DNA from: Pseudomonas oryzihabitans
GTDB lineage: Bacteria; Pseudomonadota; Gammaproteobacteria; Pseudomonadales; Pseudomonadaceae
Assembly (NCBI RefSeq): GCF_006384975.1
Contig: NZ_CP021645.1
Span: forward strand, 3,748,001 to 3,812,000
DNA: 64,000 bases
Direction: 5' to 3'
Shown: piece after piece, positions 54,370 through 64,000 of the stretch
How the letters are laid out: every line of letters starts with the position of its first letter
How positions within the stretch are numbered: position 1 is the first letter of the stretch
Translations under genes and position numbers: made by a program
Notes under the pieces: model-generated
The model's database searches: none
Seen by the model: only the letters and a program-made list of their open reading frames with translations
Told to the model about the DNA's origin: nothing

Positions 54370-56079
54370 ATGCGTTTGTCATTCTTTCGCTCAGGTTTAG
54401 GCTTTGGCCTGATGTTCTGCCTGGCCAGTGCCCAGGCCCAGGTGGTCCCCACCAATCCCGGCGATACCGACCTGATCCGCAATCGGCAGGAGCGCTTGCT
54501 TCAAGAGCAGCAAAAGCGCCTGCAGGATCTCCAGGAGCTGCCAGGGGCAACCGTTCAACCGGCGCCCCCGCCGCCCACCGCCGAAGGGCGCTGCTTCACC
54601 ATCCAGCACATTGAGCTCAAGGGCGCCGAGCATCTCTCCGCTCAGGACCAGGCAACCCTGACACAGCCCTATATCGGCCAATGCCTGGGTGTGAACCAGC
54701 TCAACGCGCTGCTCAAAACCATCACCGATCACTACATAGGGCGTGGCTACGTCACCAGTCGGGCCTACCTGCCGCAGCAGGATCTCGCCAAGGGCACCCT
54801 TACCATCCTGGTGGTGGAGGGCAAGCTGGAAAGCCTCAAGCCCGCGGCGGGCAGTGGCTTGACGCCCCGCGAGCTGATGCAGGCCTTTCCCGGTGCGCCG
54901 GGCGAGTTGCTCAACCTGCGCGAGCTGGAGCAGATGGTCGACCAGCTCAACCGCCTGCCTTCCAACCAGGTGCAGATGGACCTGGTACCGGGCAAGGCGG
55001 TCGGTGGCAGCGATGTCGAGGTCAAGAACACCCCGAGCAAGCCCTGGCGTGCCTCTCTGTCGCGCAACAATAACGGTCAGCGCAGCACCGGCGAACAGCA
55101 GTGGGGTCTGGGTCTGGACTGGGACGACCCGCTGGGCCTGGCCGATCAGTTGGTGCTGCGGGGCGGTCATGACGCGGTGAGCGACCACATCCAGCTGTCA
55201 CGCAACGGCTACCTGGGTTACAGCCTGCCGTGGGGCTGGTGGACCTTCAACTACAGCTACAGCCGCAACGACTACCGCTCCCAGGCCAAGGCCAACGGCT
55301 TCGCCTTCCAGCAGAGTGGCGACAGCCAGAACCAGCAATTCAAGGCCGAGCGGGTGGTGCATCGCGACGCGGTGAGCAAGACGGCGCTCAACTCGGGGCT
55401 GTCGCTGCTGAGCACCAATAACTACATCGAGGACAGTCGCCTCGGGCTGAGCAGCAACCGTATCAGCGAGCTGCAACTAGGCTTCAACCACGGCCGGCGC
55501 TTCGGCAGCGCCTTCGTCAACCTGGATCTGGGCTGGCAGCGCGGCGTCGGCATCTTCGGCGCCCAGAGCGATCCCACCTCCGGCCCCGGCCAGCCCACCG
55601 CCCGCTACCGCAAGTACACGGGGACCCTGAGCTATCTGCAGAACTTCCAGCTGTTCGGCGAGAACCTCAGCTTCAGCAGCCTGGCGACCGGCCAATACAC
55701 CGATGACGTGCTCTACAGCCCGCAACGGATGAGCCTAGGCGGCCTGGCCTCGATACGGGGCTTCAAGGACCAGTCGCTGTCGGGCGACACCGGCGGCTAC
55801 TGGCGCAATGACCTGCGCTGGACGCGGGCGGTGACCTGGGGCTGGTTGCAACCGCTGTTCAGCCAGTACGGCATCGGCCTGGGCTATGACCAGGGCGTCA
55901 TCCATCACGGTCGCTACAACCCCGAGATGCACGGCCGGCTGTCCGGCGACTCCCTGGAACTGTTCGCCCGCGGTCGCTACCTGTCCGCCAGCCTGACCTT
56001 CGCCCAGTCGCTTGAGCGCCCCGCGGCGCTGCCCGAGCGCGAGCACCCGGTCTATTTCAGCGTCGACCTGTTTCTGTAA
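54370..56079 (+). CDS. Two-partner secretion outer-membrane transporter (TpsB; ShlB/FhaC/HecB family)
   Basis: The 569-residue protein has a signal peptide (MRLSFFRSGLGFGLMFCLAS, cleavage near AQAQ), a Gln/Leu-rich helix (about 35-60) and a proline stretch. Two POTRA domains follow (CFTIQHIELKGAEHLS near 77; GTLTILVVEGKLESLKPAA near 150), then a 16-strand barrel. The conserved loop-6 motif appears as SIRGFKDQSLSGDTGGYWRN near 465. The protein exports the TpsA encoded next. The ATG at 54370 follows GGGAACGATC; a TTG at 54301 is not needed. Confidence 0.93.
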   Translation: MRLSFFRSGLGFGLMFCLASAQAQVVPTNPGDTDLIRNRQERLLQEQQKRLQDLQELPGATVQPAPPPPTAEGRCFTIQHIELKGAEHLSAQDQATLTQPYIGQCLGVNQLNALLKTITDHYIGRGYVTSRAYLPQQDLAKGTLTILVVEGKLESLKPAAGSGLTPRELMQAFPGAPGELLNLRELEQMVDQLNRLPSNQVQMDLVPGKAVGGSDVEVKNTPSKPWRASLSRNNNGQRSTGEQQWGLGLDWDDPLGLADQLVLRGGHDAVSDHIQLSRNGYLGYSLPWGWWTFNYSYSRNDYRSQAKANGFAFQQSGDSQNQQFKAERVVHRDAVSKTALNSGLSLLSTNNYIEDSRLGLSSNRISELQLGFNHGRRFGSAFVNLDLGWQRGVGIFGAQSDPTSGPGQPTARYRKYTGTLSYLQNFQLFGENLSFSSLATGQYTDDVLYSPQRMSLGGLASIRGFKDQSLSGDTGGYWRNDLRWTRAVTWGWLQPLFSQYGIGLGYDQGVIHHGRYNPEMHGRLSGDSLELFARGRYLSASLTFAQSLERPAALPEREHPVYFSVDLFL

Positions 56080-56119
56080 ATCACCCGTTTCGCTACACCG
56101 CACTACCTGAGGAGCTGAC

Positions 56120-59100
56120 ATGGACGTCCGCCAATTCGACTTTCTCGCCGCCCAACCCAGCGCCGAACTCAAGCCGCGTGACACCTTCTGCGGCATTTCC
56201 AAGCGCGCCTTGGCCCTGCTGCTGGTCAATGCCCTGTTCTGGCAGCCGATCTGGGCTCAGGCCGAGGGCATCGTGGTCAGCAACGGCAATGGCGCCCGGC
56301 TCGATCAGGCGGGTAATGGCGTCCCCATCGTCAACATCGCCACGCCCGGTGCCAATGGCCTGTCGCATAACCAGTTCCAGGACTACAACGTCGACAGCCG
56401 CGGGGTCATCCTCAACAACGTCACCGACCGCACCGGCAATACCCAGTTGGGCGGCATCATCGTCGGCAACCCCAACCTCCAGGGCCGGGCGGCCGGCGTC
56501 ATCCTCAACGAGGTGGTGGGCGGCAGCCCCAGCCAGCTCAGGGGCTATACCGAGGTCGCCGGCCAGGCGGCGCGGGTCATCGTCGCCAACCCCTATGGCG
56601 TGACCTGCAACGGCTGCGGCTTCATCAACACGCCGCGGGTGACCCTCACCACCGGCAAGCCGATCCTCGACGGCAATCGCCTGGATCGTTTCCAGGTCGA
56701 TGGCGGCAGCGTCACCATCGAAGGCAATGGCCTCAACGCCGACAACGTCGACCAGTTCGACCTCGTCACCCGCTCGGCCAAGATCAATGCCGAGCTGCAT
56801 GCTCGCCAGCTCAACATCGTCGCCGGCCGCAACGACGTCGCCGCCGATAGTCTCGCCGCCACGCCGCGCCCCGCCAGCCCTGGCGACGCCCCGCAACTGG
56901 CCATCGACTCCTCCGCCCTGGGTGGCATGTACGCCAACACCATCCGCCTGGTCGGTACCGAAGCCGGCGTAGGGGTGAAACTGGCCGGCAACCTGGCCGC
57001 CAGTGCCGGGGATATCCAGCTCGATGCCAACGGCCAACTGACCCTGGCCCAGGCTGCCGCCAGCGGCAACATCGCCTTGAAAGGCCAAGGCGTCGACGCC
57101 CAGGGCCCGGTCTATGCCTGCGGGAACGTCAACGCCCGGAGTGGGGGCAATCTCACCATCCACCAGAGCGTGGCGGCCCGTAACGCCATCACCCTCAACG
57201 CTGCCGGGCAACTCACCAATGCGGGTGTCATCGAAGCCGGGGTAAATCCGGACAACAGCCGCAATGCCACGGGCGATGTCAGCCTGCAAGGCGCCGGGAT
57301 CACCAACCGGGGCTCGGTGATCGCCAGCCGCAATCTCAGTGCCACCGCGTCCGATACCCTCGACAACACTGGCGCCACCCTGAGCGCCGGCAGCCAGGCG
57401 CAACTCCAGGCCAGCACCCTCGGCAACGCTCAGGGCCGTATCCAGAGCCAGGGCAGCCTGGCGGTACAGGCCGCCAGCCTCGATAACACCCAAGGCCTCG
57501 TGACCAGTGCGGGCGCGCTCACCGCGACCCTTGGGCAGACCAGCAATGGCAAGGGCGAGATTTCCAGTCAGGCGCGCCTGACGCTGCAAGGCCAAGGCCT
57601 CGACAACCGCCAGGGCAAGCTCATCGGTACCTCGGGCCTGGACCTGACCCTGAATACCCTGGACAACCGTAGCGGCACCCTCGTCAGTCATGGCGACCTC
57701 CAGGCACGCCTCAGCGGCACCTTGGACAATCGCCAGCAGGGCAACCTCCAGGGCGCCGGCAATACCACCCTGAGCTTCGGCCAACTGCTCAATGCCCAGG
57801 GCGTGCTCACCAGCGCCGCTGCCCTGAGCCTGAGCGGCAACCAGGTCAACAACGACGGTGGCCAACTCGGCAGCCAGGGCAACCTGACCGCCACCCTGGG
57901 TAGTCTCGACCAGCTCAATGGCCAGTTCATCAGCCAGGGCCAACTCAGCCTCATCGCCGACCGGCTGGGCAACACCGGCAACAGCCTGGTCGGTGGCCAG
58001 AACGGCGTCGAGTTGCGGGTAACCGCGATCGACAACCGCGTCGGCGAAGTGTCCAGCCAGAGCGGCAGCGTCAGCCTCACCGGGCAGAGCCTGCTCAATA
58101 GCGGCGGCAAGGTCATCGCCGGGAGCGATCTGACGGCCAGCATCACCACCCTCGATAACAGCGGTAGTGGCTTGCTGTCGGCCAAGCAAGGCTTGCGCCT
58201 GAGCGGCCAGACCCTGGCCAACGGCGCTGGCGGTGTGTTGAACGCGGGCGGTGACCTCCAGGCGACCCTGAGCGGCGCGCTGAACAATGCCGCGGGTAAG
58301 CTCCTCGCCCAGGGCGGCCTGACGCTCGGTAGCGCCAGCCTGAATAACCTCGGGGGCCTCCTCAGCGCCCAGGGTGCCCTGGCCGTGACGACCGGAGACC
58401 TGGGTAATACCCAGGGTCGCCTCGTCGGCCAAGCCGCCCTGAGCCTCACGGCCGCCAGCCTGGATAATCGCCAGGGCCTGGTGTCCAGCGTCGGCCAGCA
58501 GACCCTGACCGTCACCGGCGGCGCGGTGCAGAACGACGGCGGTCAGCTGGTTACTAACAGCGGCCTGACCCTCAGCAGCGCCAGCCTGACCAACGGCAGC
58601 GGCACCTTGAGTGCCAAGGGTGCCGTGAGCCTGACCACCACCGGGGCGCTCAGCAACGCCCAGACTGGTCGCCTGATCGGCAGCGACACCTTCAGCGTCA
58701 CTGCCGGCAGCCTGACCAATGCCGGTCGCCTGGCCAGCGCCAAGGACCTGCAGGTCACCACTACCAGCCTGACCAACAGCGGCGAACTGTTCAGCCAGGC
58801 CGGCCTGACCCTGGACCTCAAGAATGGCACTCTGACCAACGCCGGCGGTGGTCTGATCACCGCCCCCGGCGCTCTGGTACTGAAGAACCTGGGCGATGTC
58901 CGCAATGCCGGCGAACTCAGCAGCGGCCAAGCCTTCACCCTGGCCGCCACCAGCCTGGACAACAGCAACGGCAAGCTGATCAGCAACGCCAGCCTGACCT
59001 TGCGCATTGCCCGCGCCTTGACCAACGCCAAGGGCAATCTATCTGCCGCCGGCCTGGATATCGCGGCAGCCAGTCTCGACAACAGCACCGGGGTGCTCAC

Positions 59101-62100
59101 CAGCCATCAAGACCTGAAGGTGATGCTGGCGGGTGACCTGCTCAACGGCCAGGGCCAACTGCTCAGCGACGGTACCCTGGGCATTACCGCGGCCAACCTG
59201 GACAACCGCCAGGGCCTGGTTTCCAGCGCCGGTCAGCAAACCCTTACCGTCGCCAATGGCAAGGTTCGAAATGAGGGCGGCCAACTGGTCACCGACGGCG
59301 GCCTGACCCTCAGCAGCACCAGCCTGGATAACGGTGCCGGCACCCTCAGCGCCAAGGGCGCCGTGACCCTCACCACCGGCGAACTGAACAACGCTCAGCA
59401 GGGCAGCCTTGTCAGCGGCGGTCCTCTGGCGATAGCGGCCCAGCGCCTGGATAACACCACTGGCCTGATCTCCAGCGGTCAGGCCCTGCAACTGGACCTG
59501 AGCGGCGCCCTCGACAATACCCAGGGCCGCCTCCTCGGCCAATCCACCCTGGACCTCAAGGCCACTGGCCTGGATAACCGCCAGGGCCGGGTGTCCAGCG
59601 TTGGCCAACAAACCCTCGCGCTCACCGGCGCGGTGCAGAACGATGGCGGTCAACTGGTCACCGACAGCGGCCTGAGCCTCAGTAGCGCCAGCCTGGATAA
59701 CGGCGTCGGCACCCTCAGCGCCAAGGGCGCCGTGAGCCTGAGCACTACCGGGGCTATCACCAACGCCCAGAATGGCCGCCTGATCGGCAGCGATACTTTC
59801 AACGTAGCCGCTGGCAGCCTCACCAACGCCGGTCGCCTGGCCAGCGCCAAGGACCTACAGGTCAGCATCGCCAGCCTGACCAATAGCGGCGAACTGTTCA
59901 GCCAGGCCGGCCTGACCTTGGACCTGCAGCACGGCAGCCTGACCAACGCCAGTGGTGGCCTGATCACCGCCCCGGGCGCCCTGGTACTGAAGAACCTGGG
60001 TGATGTCCGCAATGCCGGTGAACTCAGCAGCGGCCAGGCCTTCACGTTGGCGGCGACCAGCCTGGACAACAGCGGCGGCAAGCTGATCAGCAACGCCAGC
60101 CTGACCCTGCGCATCGCCCGTGCCCTGAGCAATGCCAAGGGCGCTCTGTCGGCTGCCGGCCTGGATATCGAGGCAGCCAGTCTCGATAACAGCGCTGGTG
60201 TGCTCACCAGCCATCAAGACCTGAATGTGACGCTGGCGGGCGATCTGCTCAACGGCCAGGGCCAACTGCTCAGCGAGCGAGCCCTGGGCATTGTCGCTGC
60301 CAATCTGGACAACCGCCAGGGCCTGGTCTCCAGCGCCGGCCAGCAGACCCTTGCCGTCACCAATGGCAAGGTGCAGAACGACGGCGGGCAACTGGTTGCC
60401 GATGGCGGCCTGACCCTCAGCAGTGCCAGCCTGGACAATGGCGCCGGTACCCTGAGCGGCAGGGGCGCCGTGAGCCTGACCACCGCCGGGGCGCTCAGCA
60501 ACGCCCAGACCGGTCGCCTGATCGGCAGCGACGTCTTTACCATCAATGCCAACAGCCTGACCAACGCCGGTCGCCTGGCCAGCGCCAAGGATCTCTCGGT
60601 CACCACCGCTAGCCTGACCAACAGCGGTGAACTGTTCAGCCAGGCCGGCCTAACCCTGGACCTCAAGAATGGCAGCCTGACCAACGCCAGCGGTGGCCTG
60701 ATCACCGCACCGGGTGCGCTGCTGCTCAAGAACCTTAATACGGTGCGCAACGCCGGTGAGCTCAGCAGCGGCCAAGCCTTTACCCTGGCCGCGACCAGCC
60801 TGGACAACAGCGGTGGCAAGCTGATCAGCAATGCCAGCCTGACCCTGCGCATCGCCCAGGCCCTGGCCAATGCCAAGGGCGCCCTATCCGCGGCGGGCCT
60901 GGACATCGAAGCCGCCAGCCTCGACAACAGCGCCGGCCTGCTGACCAGCCATCAGAATCTGCGAGTAACGCTGACAGGCGCCCAGGTCGACGGCCAGGGC
61001 CAGTTGCTCAACGGCCAGGGCCAACTGCTCAGCGACGGTACCCTGGACCTCACCGCGGCCGACCTGGACAACCGCCAGGGCCTGGTCTCCAGCGCCGGCC
61101 AGCAGACCCTTACCGTCGCCAATGGCAAGGTACGAAATGAGGGCGGCCAACTGGTTACCGACGGTGGCCTGACGCTCAGCAGCTCCAGCCTGGACAACGG
61201 CACCGGTACCCTCAGCGCCAAGGGCGCCATGAGTCTCACTACCGGCGTCTTGGATAACAGCCAGAAGGGCCGTCTGGTCGGTGGTGATCGCCTGACGGTC
61301 AGCGCCCTGCGCCTGGACAATACCGCTGGCCTGATCTCGGCGGCCAAGGGCCTGCAACTGACGCTGAGCGATGGCGTGAGCAATGGCCAGGGAAAACTCC
61401 TCAGCGAAGGTACCCTGGGCATCACTGCGGCCAACCTGGACAACCGCCAGGGCCTGATCTCCAGCGCCGGTCAGCAGACCTTCACCGTCACCGGCGGCGC
61501 TGTACAGAACGACGGTGGCCAACTGGTTACCGACGGCGGCCTGACCCTCGGTAGCGCCAGTCTGGACAACGGCACCGGTACCCTCAGCGCCAAGGGCGCC
61601 GTGAGCCTGACCACCACCGGTGCCTTGAGCAATGCCCAGGGCGGCCAACTGGTCGGCAGCGACCAGGTCAGCGTCACCGCTGGCAGCCTCACCAACGCCG
61701 GCCGCCTGGCCAGCGCCAAGGACTTGCAGGTCACCACCGCCAACCTGACCAACAGTGGCGAGCTGTTCAGCCAGGCCGGCGTCACGCTCGACCTGCAAAA
61801 CGGCAGCCTGACCAACGCCAGCGGTGGCCTGATCACCGCCCCCGGCGCACTGCTCCTGAACAACCTGGGTACCGTCCGTAACGCCGGTGAACTGAGCAGT
61901 GGCCAAGCCTTCACCCTGGCGGCGACCAGCCTGGACAACAGTGGCGGCAAGCTGGTCAGCAACGCCAGCCTGACCCTGCGCATCGCCCGCGCCCTGGCCA
62001 ATGCCAAGGGCACCCTGTCCGCGGCCGGTCTAGACCTCCAGGCCGGCAGTCTGGCCAACGCCGGCGGTACCCTGGTGAGCCGTGGCGCCCTGAGCGTGAC

Positions 62101-64000
62101 CACCAGCGGTCTGCTAGACAACAGCGCCGACGGCCTGCTCAGCGCGGCCACCACCCTCGATGTCACGGCCGGCACCTTGGATAACGCGGGCGGTAGCCTG
62201 CTGGCCAAGGGTGCGGCGACGCTCACCACCGGGCAGCTCGACAACACGGCCAAGGGCCTGATCAACAGCCAGGCCAAGCTGACCCTCACCGCCGACCACC
62301 TGGACTCCAGCAATGGCGGCGAAGTCTCGGCCAAGGGTGACCTGCAACTGACCCTGGGTGAACTCAAGCAACAGGGCGGTCGCCTGATCGGCGAAAGTAC
62401 CCTGGTCCTAGACCTGGGGCGTAGCGGCGGTACCGGCAACCTCGACAACACCGGTGGTCTCATCGCCAGCAGCGGAGCCCTGGGCTTCGCCCACCTGAAT
62501 CAGGTCACCAACACCGGTGGCGAGATCAGCAGCGCCCAGTCTTTCGACCTCATTGCCCGGGCGCTGGATAACAGCAAAGGCAAACTCATCAGCCAGGGCC
62601 TGCTCAAGGTCCAGGCCGGCCAACTGACCAACGACGGTGGCCTGCTTTCCGGTTGGCAGGGCCTGACCGTCACCGGCGGCAACCTGAGCAACCGCCAGAG
62701 CGGCACCCTGTCGAGCAAGGCCGGCGACCTCACGGTCGCCCTCAGCGGCACCCTGGAAAACGGCGACAACGGCGCCCTGGTCAGCCAGGGTGCGCTCGCT
62801 GTCACCGCCGGCAACCTGAACAACACCGGTGGCTTCCTCTCCAGCAGCGGCGCCCAGACCCTGAGTGTGACCGGTACGCTACAAAACGGCACCAAGGGCC
62901 TGATCGACGCCGGGACGGGCCTGACCGTCAACGCCGGCCAGTTCAGCAACGCTGGCGGCCTCACCCAGGCCAAGCAGGCGCTGAGCGTCAACACCGGCAA
63001 CCTGGATAACCGTGGTGGCACCCTCAATGGCCAACAGACGGTCACCCTCGACCTGCTCGGCGCCCTCACCAACACCAATGGCGCCGTACTGGCCCAGGGC
63101 GACCTGCTGCTCAAGCGCGCCACCCAGGTCAGCAATGCCCAGGGTCGTCTCAACAGCGGGGGCCTGCTGACCCTATTGGTCGGCGGCCTGGACAATAGCA
63201 ATGGCGGCACCCTGGCCAGCCAGAGCGAGCTGAGCATCACCGCCAGCGGCCAGGTCAGCAATGGCGGCGACGGCCTGCTCGCCAGCCAGGGCGGGGCCCT
63301 GAGCGTCACCGCCGGCGGTCTCGACAACAGTGGCGGCACCTTGCAGAGCGCCACCGGCCTAACCCTCGCCACCGGCTCCGGCACGGTAGGCAACGCGGGC
63401 GGCAAGCTCCTTGCCCAGAACGGCGACCTCAGCATCACCGCCGGCAACCTGGACAACCGCGGCGGTATCCTGGCCAGCCTCCAGGGCGCCTTCATCGCCG
63501 GCATCGGCGGGCTGCTGGCCAACGGCGGCCAGGGCCAGACCGGTGGCACCATCCAGGCACAGCGCCTGGACCTCAACGCCGGGACCCTGAGCAACTACAA
63601 CGGCAAGCTCACCGCCCTGGGCGGCGATGCCCTGTTCCAGATCGGTAGCCTGGACAACCGCAACGGCAGCCTCTACGGCAAGGGCCTGGTGCGCGTCCGT
63701 GGTGGCAGCTTCGATAACAGCGGTGACAACGACGGCCAGGTCTTCGGCAACCAGATCGACTTCAGCCTGAGCGGCGCCCTCAACAACCGCCTGGGCATCA
63801 TCGAAAGCACCAGCACCCTGAGCCTGTCCGCCGCCAGCCTGGACAACACCAATGGTCGACTGCGCGCCCTGGGCAGTGGCGGTACCACGCTACTCAACCT
63901 CGGCGGCACCCTGGACAACACCAACGGCCGGCTGGAAAGCGCCAACCAGAACCTGCAACTCAACCTCGGCGGCCTCATCAACGCCAATGGCACCCTGCTG
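56120..64000 (+). CDS. Large TpsA exoprotein (filamentous-haemagglutinin/CdiA-like), partial
   Basis: The frame is open from the ATG at 56120 (TGAGGAGCTGAC upstream) to the right edge: 2627 residues, C-terminus missing. An extended signal peptide, MDVRQFDFLAAQPSAELKPR to WQPIWAQA, is followed by the TPS secretion domain with the NPNL motif in GNPNLQGRAAGV and the NPYG motif in VANPYGVTCNGCGF. From about residue 330, haemagglutinin repeats of roughly 20-25 residues (SLDNRQGLVSS, LTNAGGLLS types) form a beta-helix. The protein is an adhesin or contact-dependent inhibition effector; which one depends on the unseen C-terminus. It lies 40 bp after tpsB. Confidence 0.92.
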   Translation, partial: MDVRQFDFLAAQPSAELKPRDTFCGISKRALALLLVNALFWQPIWAQAEGIVVSNGNGARLDQAGNGVPIVNIATPGANGLSHNQFQDYNVDSRGVILNNVTDRTGNTQLGGIIVGNPNLQGRAAGVILNEVVGGSPSQLRGYTEVAGQAARVIVANPYGVTCNGCGFINTPRVTLTTGKPILDGNRLDRFQVDGGSVTIEGNGLNADNVDQFDLVTRSAKINAELHARQLNIVAGRNDVAADSLAATPRPASPGDAPQLAIDSSALGGMYANTIRLVGTEAGVGVKLAGNLAASAGDIQLDANGQLTLAQAAASGNIALKGQGVDAQGPVYACGNVNARSGGNLTIHQSVAARNAITLNAAGQLTNAGVIEAGVNPDNSRNATGDVSLQGAGITNRGSVIASRNLSATASDTLDNTGATLSAGSQAQLQASTLGNAQGRIQSQGSLAVQAASLDNTQGLVTSAGALTATLGQTSNGKGEISSQARLTLQGQGLDNRQGKLIGTSGLDLTLNTLDNRSGTLVSHGDLQARLSGTLDNRQQGNLQGAGNTTLSFGQLLNAQGVLTSAAALSLSGNQVNNDGGQLGSQGNLTATLGSLDQLNGQFISQGQLSLIADRLGNTGNSLVGGQNGVELRVTAIDNRVGEVSSQSGSVSLTGQSLLNSGGKVIAGSDLTASITTLDNSGSGLLSAKQGLRLSGQTLANGAGGVLNAGGDLQATLSGALNNAAGKLLAQGGLTLGSASLNNLGGLLSAQGALAVTTGDLGNTQGRLVGQAALSLTAASLDNRQGLVSSVGQQTLTVTGGAVQNDGGQLVTNSGLTLSSASLTNGSGTLSAKGAVSLTTTGALSNAQTGRLIGSDTFSVTAGSLTNAGRLASAKDLQVTTTSLTNSGELFSQAGLTLDLKNGTLTNAGGGLITAPGALVLKNLGDVRNAGELSSGQAFTLAATSLDNSNGKLISNASLTLRIARALTNAKGNLSAAGLDIAAASLDNSTGVLTSHQDLKVMLAGDLLNGQGQLLSDGTLGITAANLDNRQGLVSSAGQQTLTVANGKVRNEGGQLVTDGGLTLSSTSLDNGAGTLSAKGAVTLTTGELNNAQQGSLVSGGPLAIAAQRLDNTTGLISSGQALQLDLSGALDNTQGRLLGQSTLDLKATGLDNRQGRVSSVGQQTLALTGAVQNDGGQLVTDSGLSLSSASLDNGVGTLSAKGAVSLSTTGAITNAQNGRLIGSDTFNVAAGSLTNAGRLASAKDLQVSIASLTNSGELFSQAGLTLDLQHGSLTNASGGLITAPGALVLKNLGDVRNAGELSSGQAFTLAATSLDNSGGKLISNASLTLRIARALSNAKGALSAAGLDIEAASLDNSAGVLTSHQDLNVTLAGDLLNGQGQLLSERALGIVAANLDNRQGLVSSAGQQTLAVTNGKVQNDGGQLVADGGLTLSSASLDNGAGTLSGRGAVSLTTAGALSNAQTGRLIGSDVFTINANSLTNAGRLASAKDLSVTTASLTNSGELFSQAGLTLDLKNGSLTNASGGLITAPGALLLKNLNTVRNAGELSSGQAFTLAATSLDNSGGKLISNASLTLRIAQALANAKGALSAAGLDIEAASLDNSAGLLTSHQNLRVTLTGAQVDGQGQLLNGQGQLLSDGTLDLTAADLDNRQGLVSSAGQQTLTVANGKVRNEGGQLVTDGGLTLSSSSLDNGTGTLSAKGAMSLTTGVLDNSQKGRLVGGDRLTVSALRLDNTAGLISAAKGLQLTLSDGVSNGQGKLLSEGTLGITAANLDNRQGLISSAGQQTFTVTGGAVQNDGGQLVTDGGLTLGSASLDNGTGTLSAKGAVSLTTTGALSNAQGGQLVGSDQVSVTAGSLTNAGRLASAKDLQVTTANLTNSGELFSQAGVTLDLQNGSLTNASGGLITAPGALLLNNLGTVRNAGELSSGQAFTLAATSLDNSGGKLVSNASLTLRIARALANAKGTLSAAGLDLQAGSLANAGGTLVSRGALSVTTSGLLDNSADGLLSAATTLDVTAGTLDNAGGSLLAKGAATLTTGQLDNTAKGLINSQAKLTLTADHLDSSNGGEVSAKGDLQLTLGELKQQGGRLIGESTLVLDLGRSGGTGNLDNTGGLIASSGALGFAHLNQVTNTGGEISSAQSFDLIARALDNSKGKLISQGLLKVQAGQLTNDGGLLSGWQGLTVTGGNLSNRQSGTLSSKAGDLTVALSGTLENGDNGALVSQGALAVTAGNLNNTGGFLSSSGAQTLSVTGTLQNGTKGLIDAGTGLTVNAGQFSNAGGLTQAKQALSVNTGNLDNRGGTLNGQQTVTLDLLGALTNTNGAVLAQGDLLLKRATQVSNAQGRLNSGGLLTLLVGGLDNSNGGTLASQSELSITASGQVSNGGDGLLASQGGALSVTAGGLDNSGGTLQSATGLTLATGSGTVGNAGGKLLAQNGDLSITAGNLDNRGGILASLQGAFIAGIGGLLANGGQGQTGGTIQAQRLDLNAGTLSNYNGKLTALGGDALFQIGSLDNRNGSLYGKGLVRVRGGSFDNSGDNDGQVFGNQIDFSLSGALNNRLGIIESTSTLSLSAASLDNTNGRLRALGSGGTTLLNLGGTLDNTNGRLESANQNLQLNLGGLINANGTLL
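58505..62040 (+). repeat. Four near-identical long modules inside tpsA
   Basis: A module of about 540-640 bp recurs around 58505-59140, 59630-60250, 60355-60985 and 61490-62040. The landmark coding SGELFSQAGLTLDL falls at 58781, 59888, 60626 and 61757 (spacings 1107, 738, 1131 bp, all multiples of three). Between them lie variable shorter repeats. Identity at DNA level is high enough to allow recombination. Confidence 0.8.

Noticed and set aside
56093..63993. Very long open frames on the minus strand opposite tpsA (up to 945 codons)
   Set aside because: They arise from GC-rich codon bias and the repeats of tpsA in the antisense frame; they lack ribosome sites, domains and normal protein composition.

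Overview
The window is about 64 kb of GC-rich bacterial chromosome from a Pseudomonas. The evidence is gene content and order. Blocks radC / coaBC-dut-algC-argB, pyrE / crc, glyA-soxBDAG-purU, cbcXWV, gbdR, an AmpDh2-like amidase with dgcH and dsbA, and engB with the small RNA ErsA all match pseudomonad neighbourhoods. The species cannot be fixed by eye; a P. oryzihabitans/psychrotolerans-like member is a guess only.

Layout. 1-931: 5' part of a type VI secretion tssA gene running off the left edge. 1.3-7.3 kb: radC, divergent from coaBC-dut-algC-argB (coenzyme A, dUTP hydrolysis, exopolysaccharide sugar phosphates, arginine). 7.4-13.2 kb: a DUF1989 gene with a GntR regulator, a DUF4124 gene, pyrE, crc, a universal stress protein and a soluble PAS-PAS chemoreceptor. 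13.4-27.3 kb: a one-carbon/choline block. The ABC transporter cbcXWV and a second choline/betaine-type binding protein feed the pathway, the sarcosine oxidase operon with glyA and purU finishes methyl-group oxidation, and GbdR is the likely activator. Three similar direct-repeat sites lie in front of gbdR, cbcX and the second binding protein. 27.3-38.8 kb: an amidase lipoprotein, dgcH, dsbA, engB, a likely ErsA small RNA, argC, a DUF1127 gene, three tandem DUF2388 genes coupled to a DUF4105 gene, a YdgA-family gene and a small P-loop kinase.

38.8-50.9 kb is a complete type I-F CRISPR-Cas locus: cas1, cas2-3, csy1-4 and three arrays (10, 8 and 14 spacers). A DUF924 gene and a toxin-antitoxin pair with a frameshifted toxin lie between arrays 1 and 2. 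The three leaders share one architecture: two IHF-consensus sites at fixed distances and inverted ACCCT/AGGGT motifs. 51.0-54.1 kb holds a short-chain dehydrogenase, a 91-bp tandem repeat, a glutathione S-transferase divergent from a TetR regulator around a perfect palindrome, and a GNAT acetyltransferase. 54.4-64.0 kb is a two-partner secretion pair: a complete TpsB transporter and the first 2627 residues of a giant TpsA exoprotein with large internal repeats that runs off the right edge.

The most notable non-coding signal is the ErsA candidate at 31538-31664. It has a sigma-22 (AlgU) type promoter, a strong terminator, and a 15-nt segment complementary to the algC ribosome-binding site about 28 kb away in this window. 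All calls come from reading the sequence; no database search was run.
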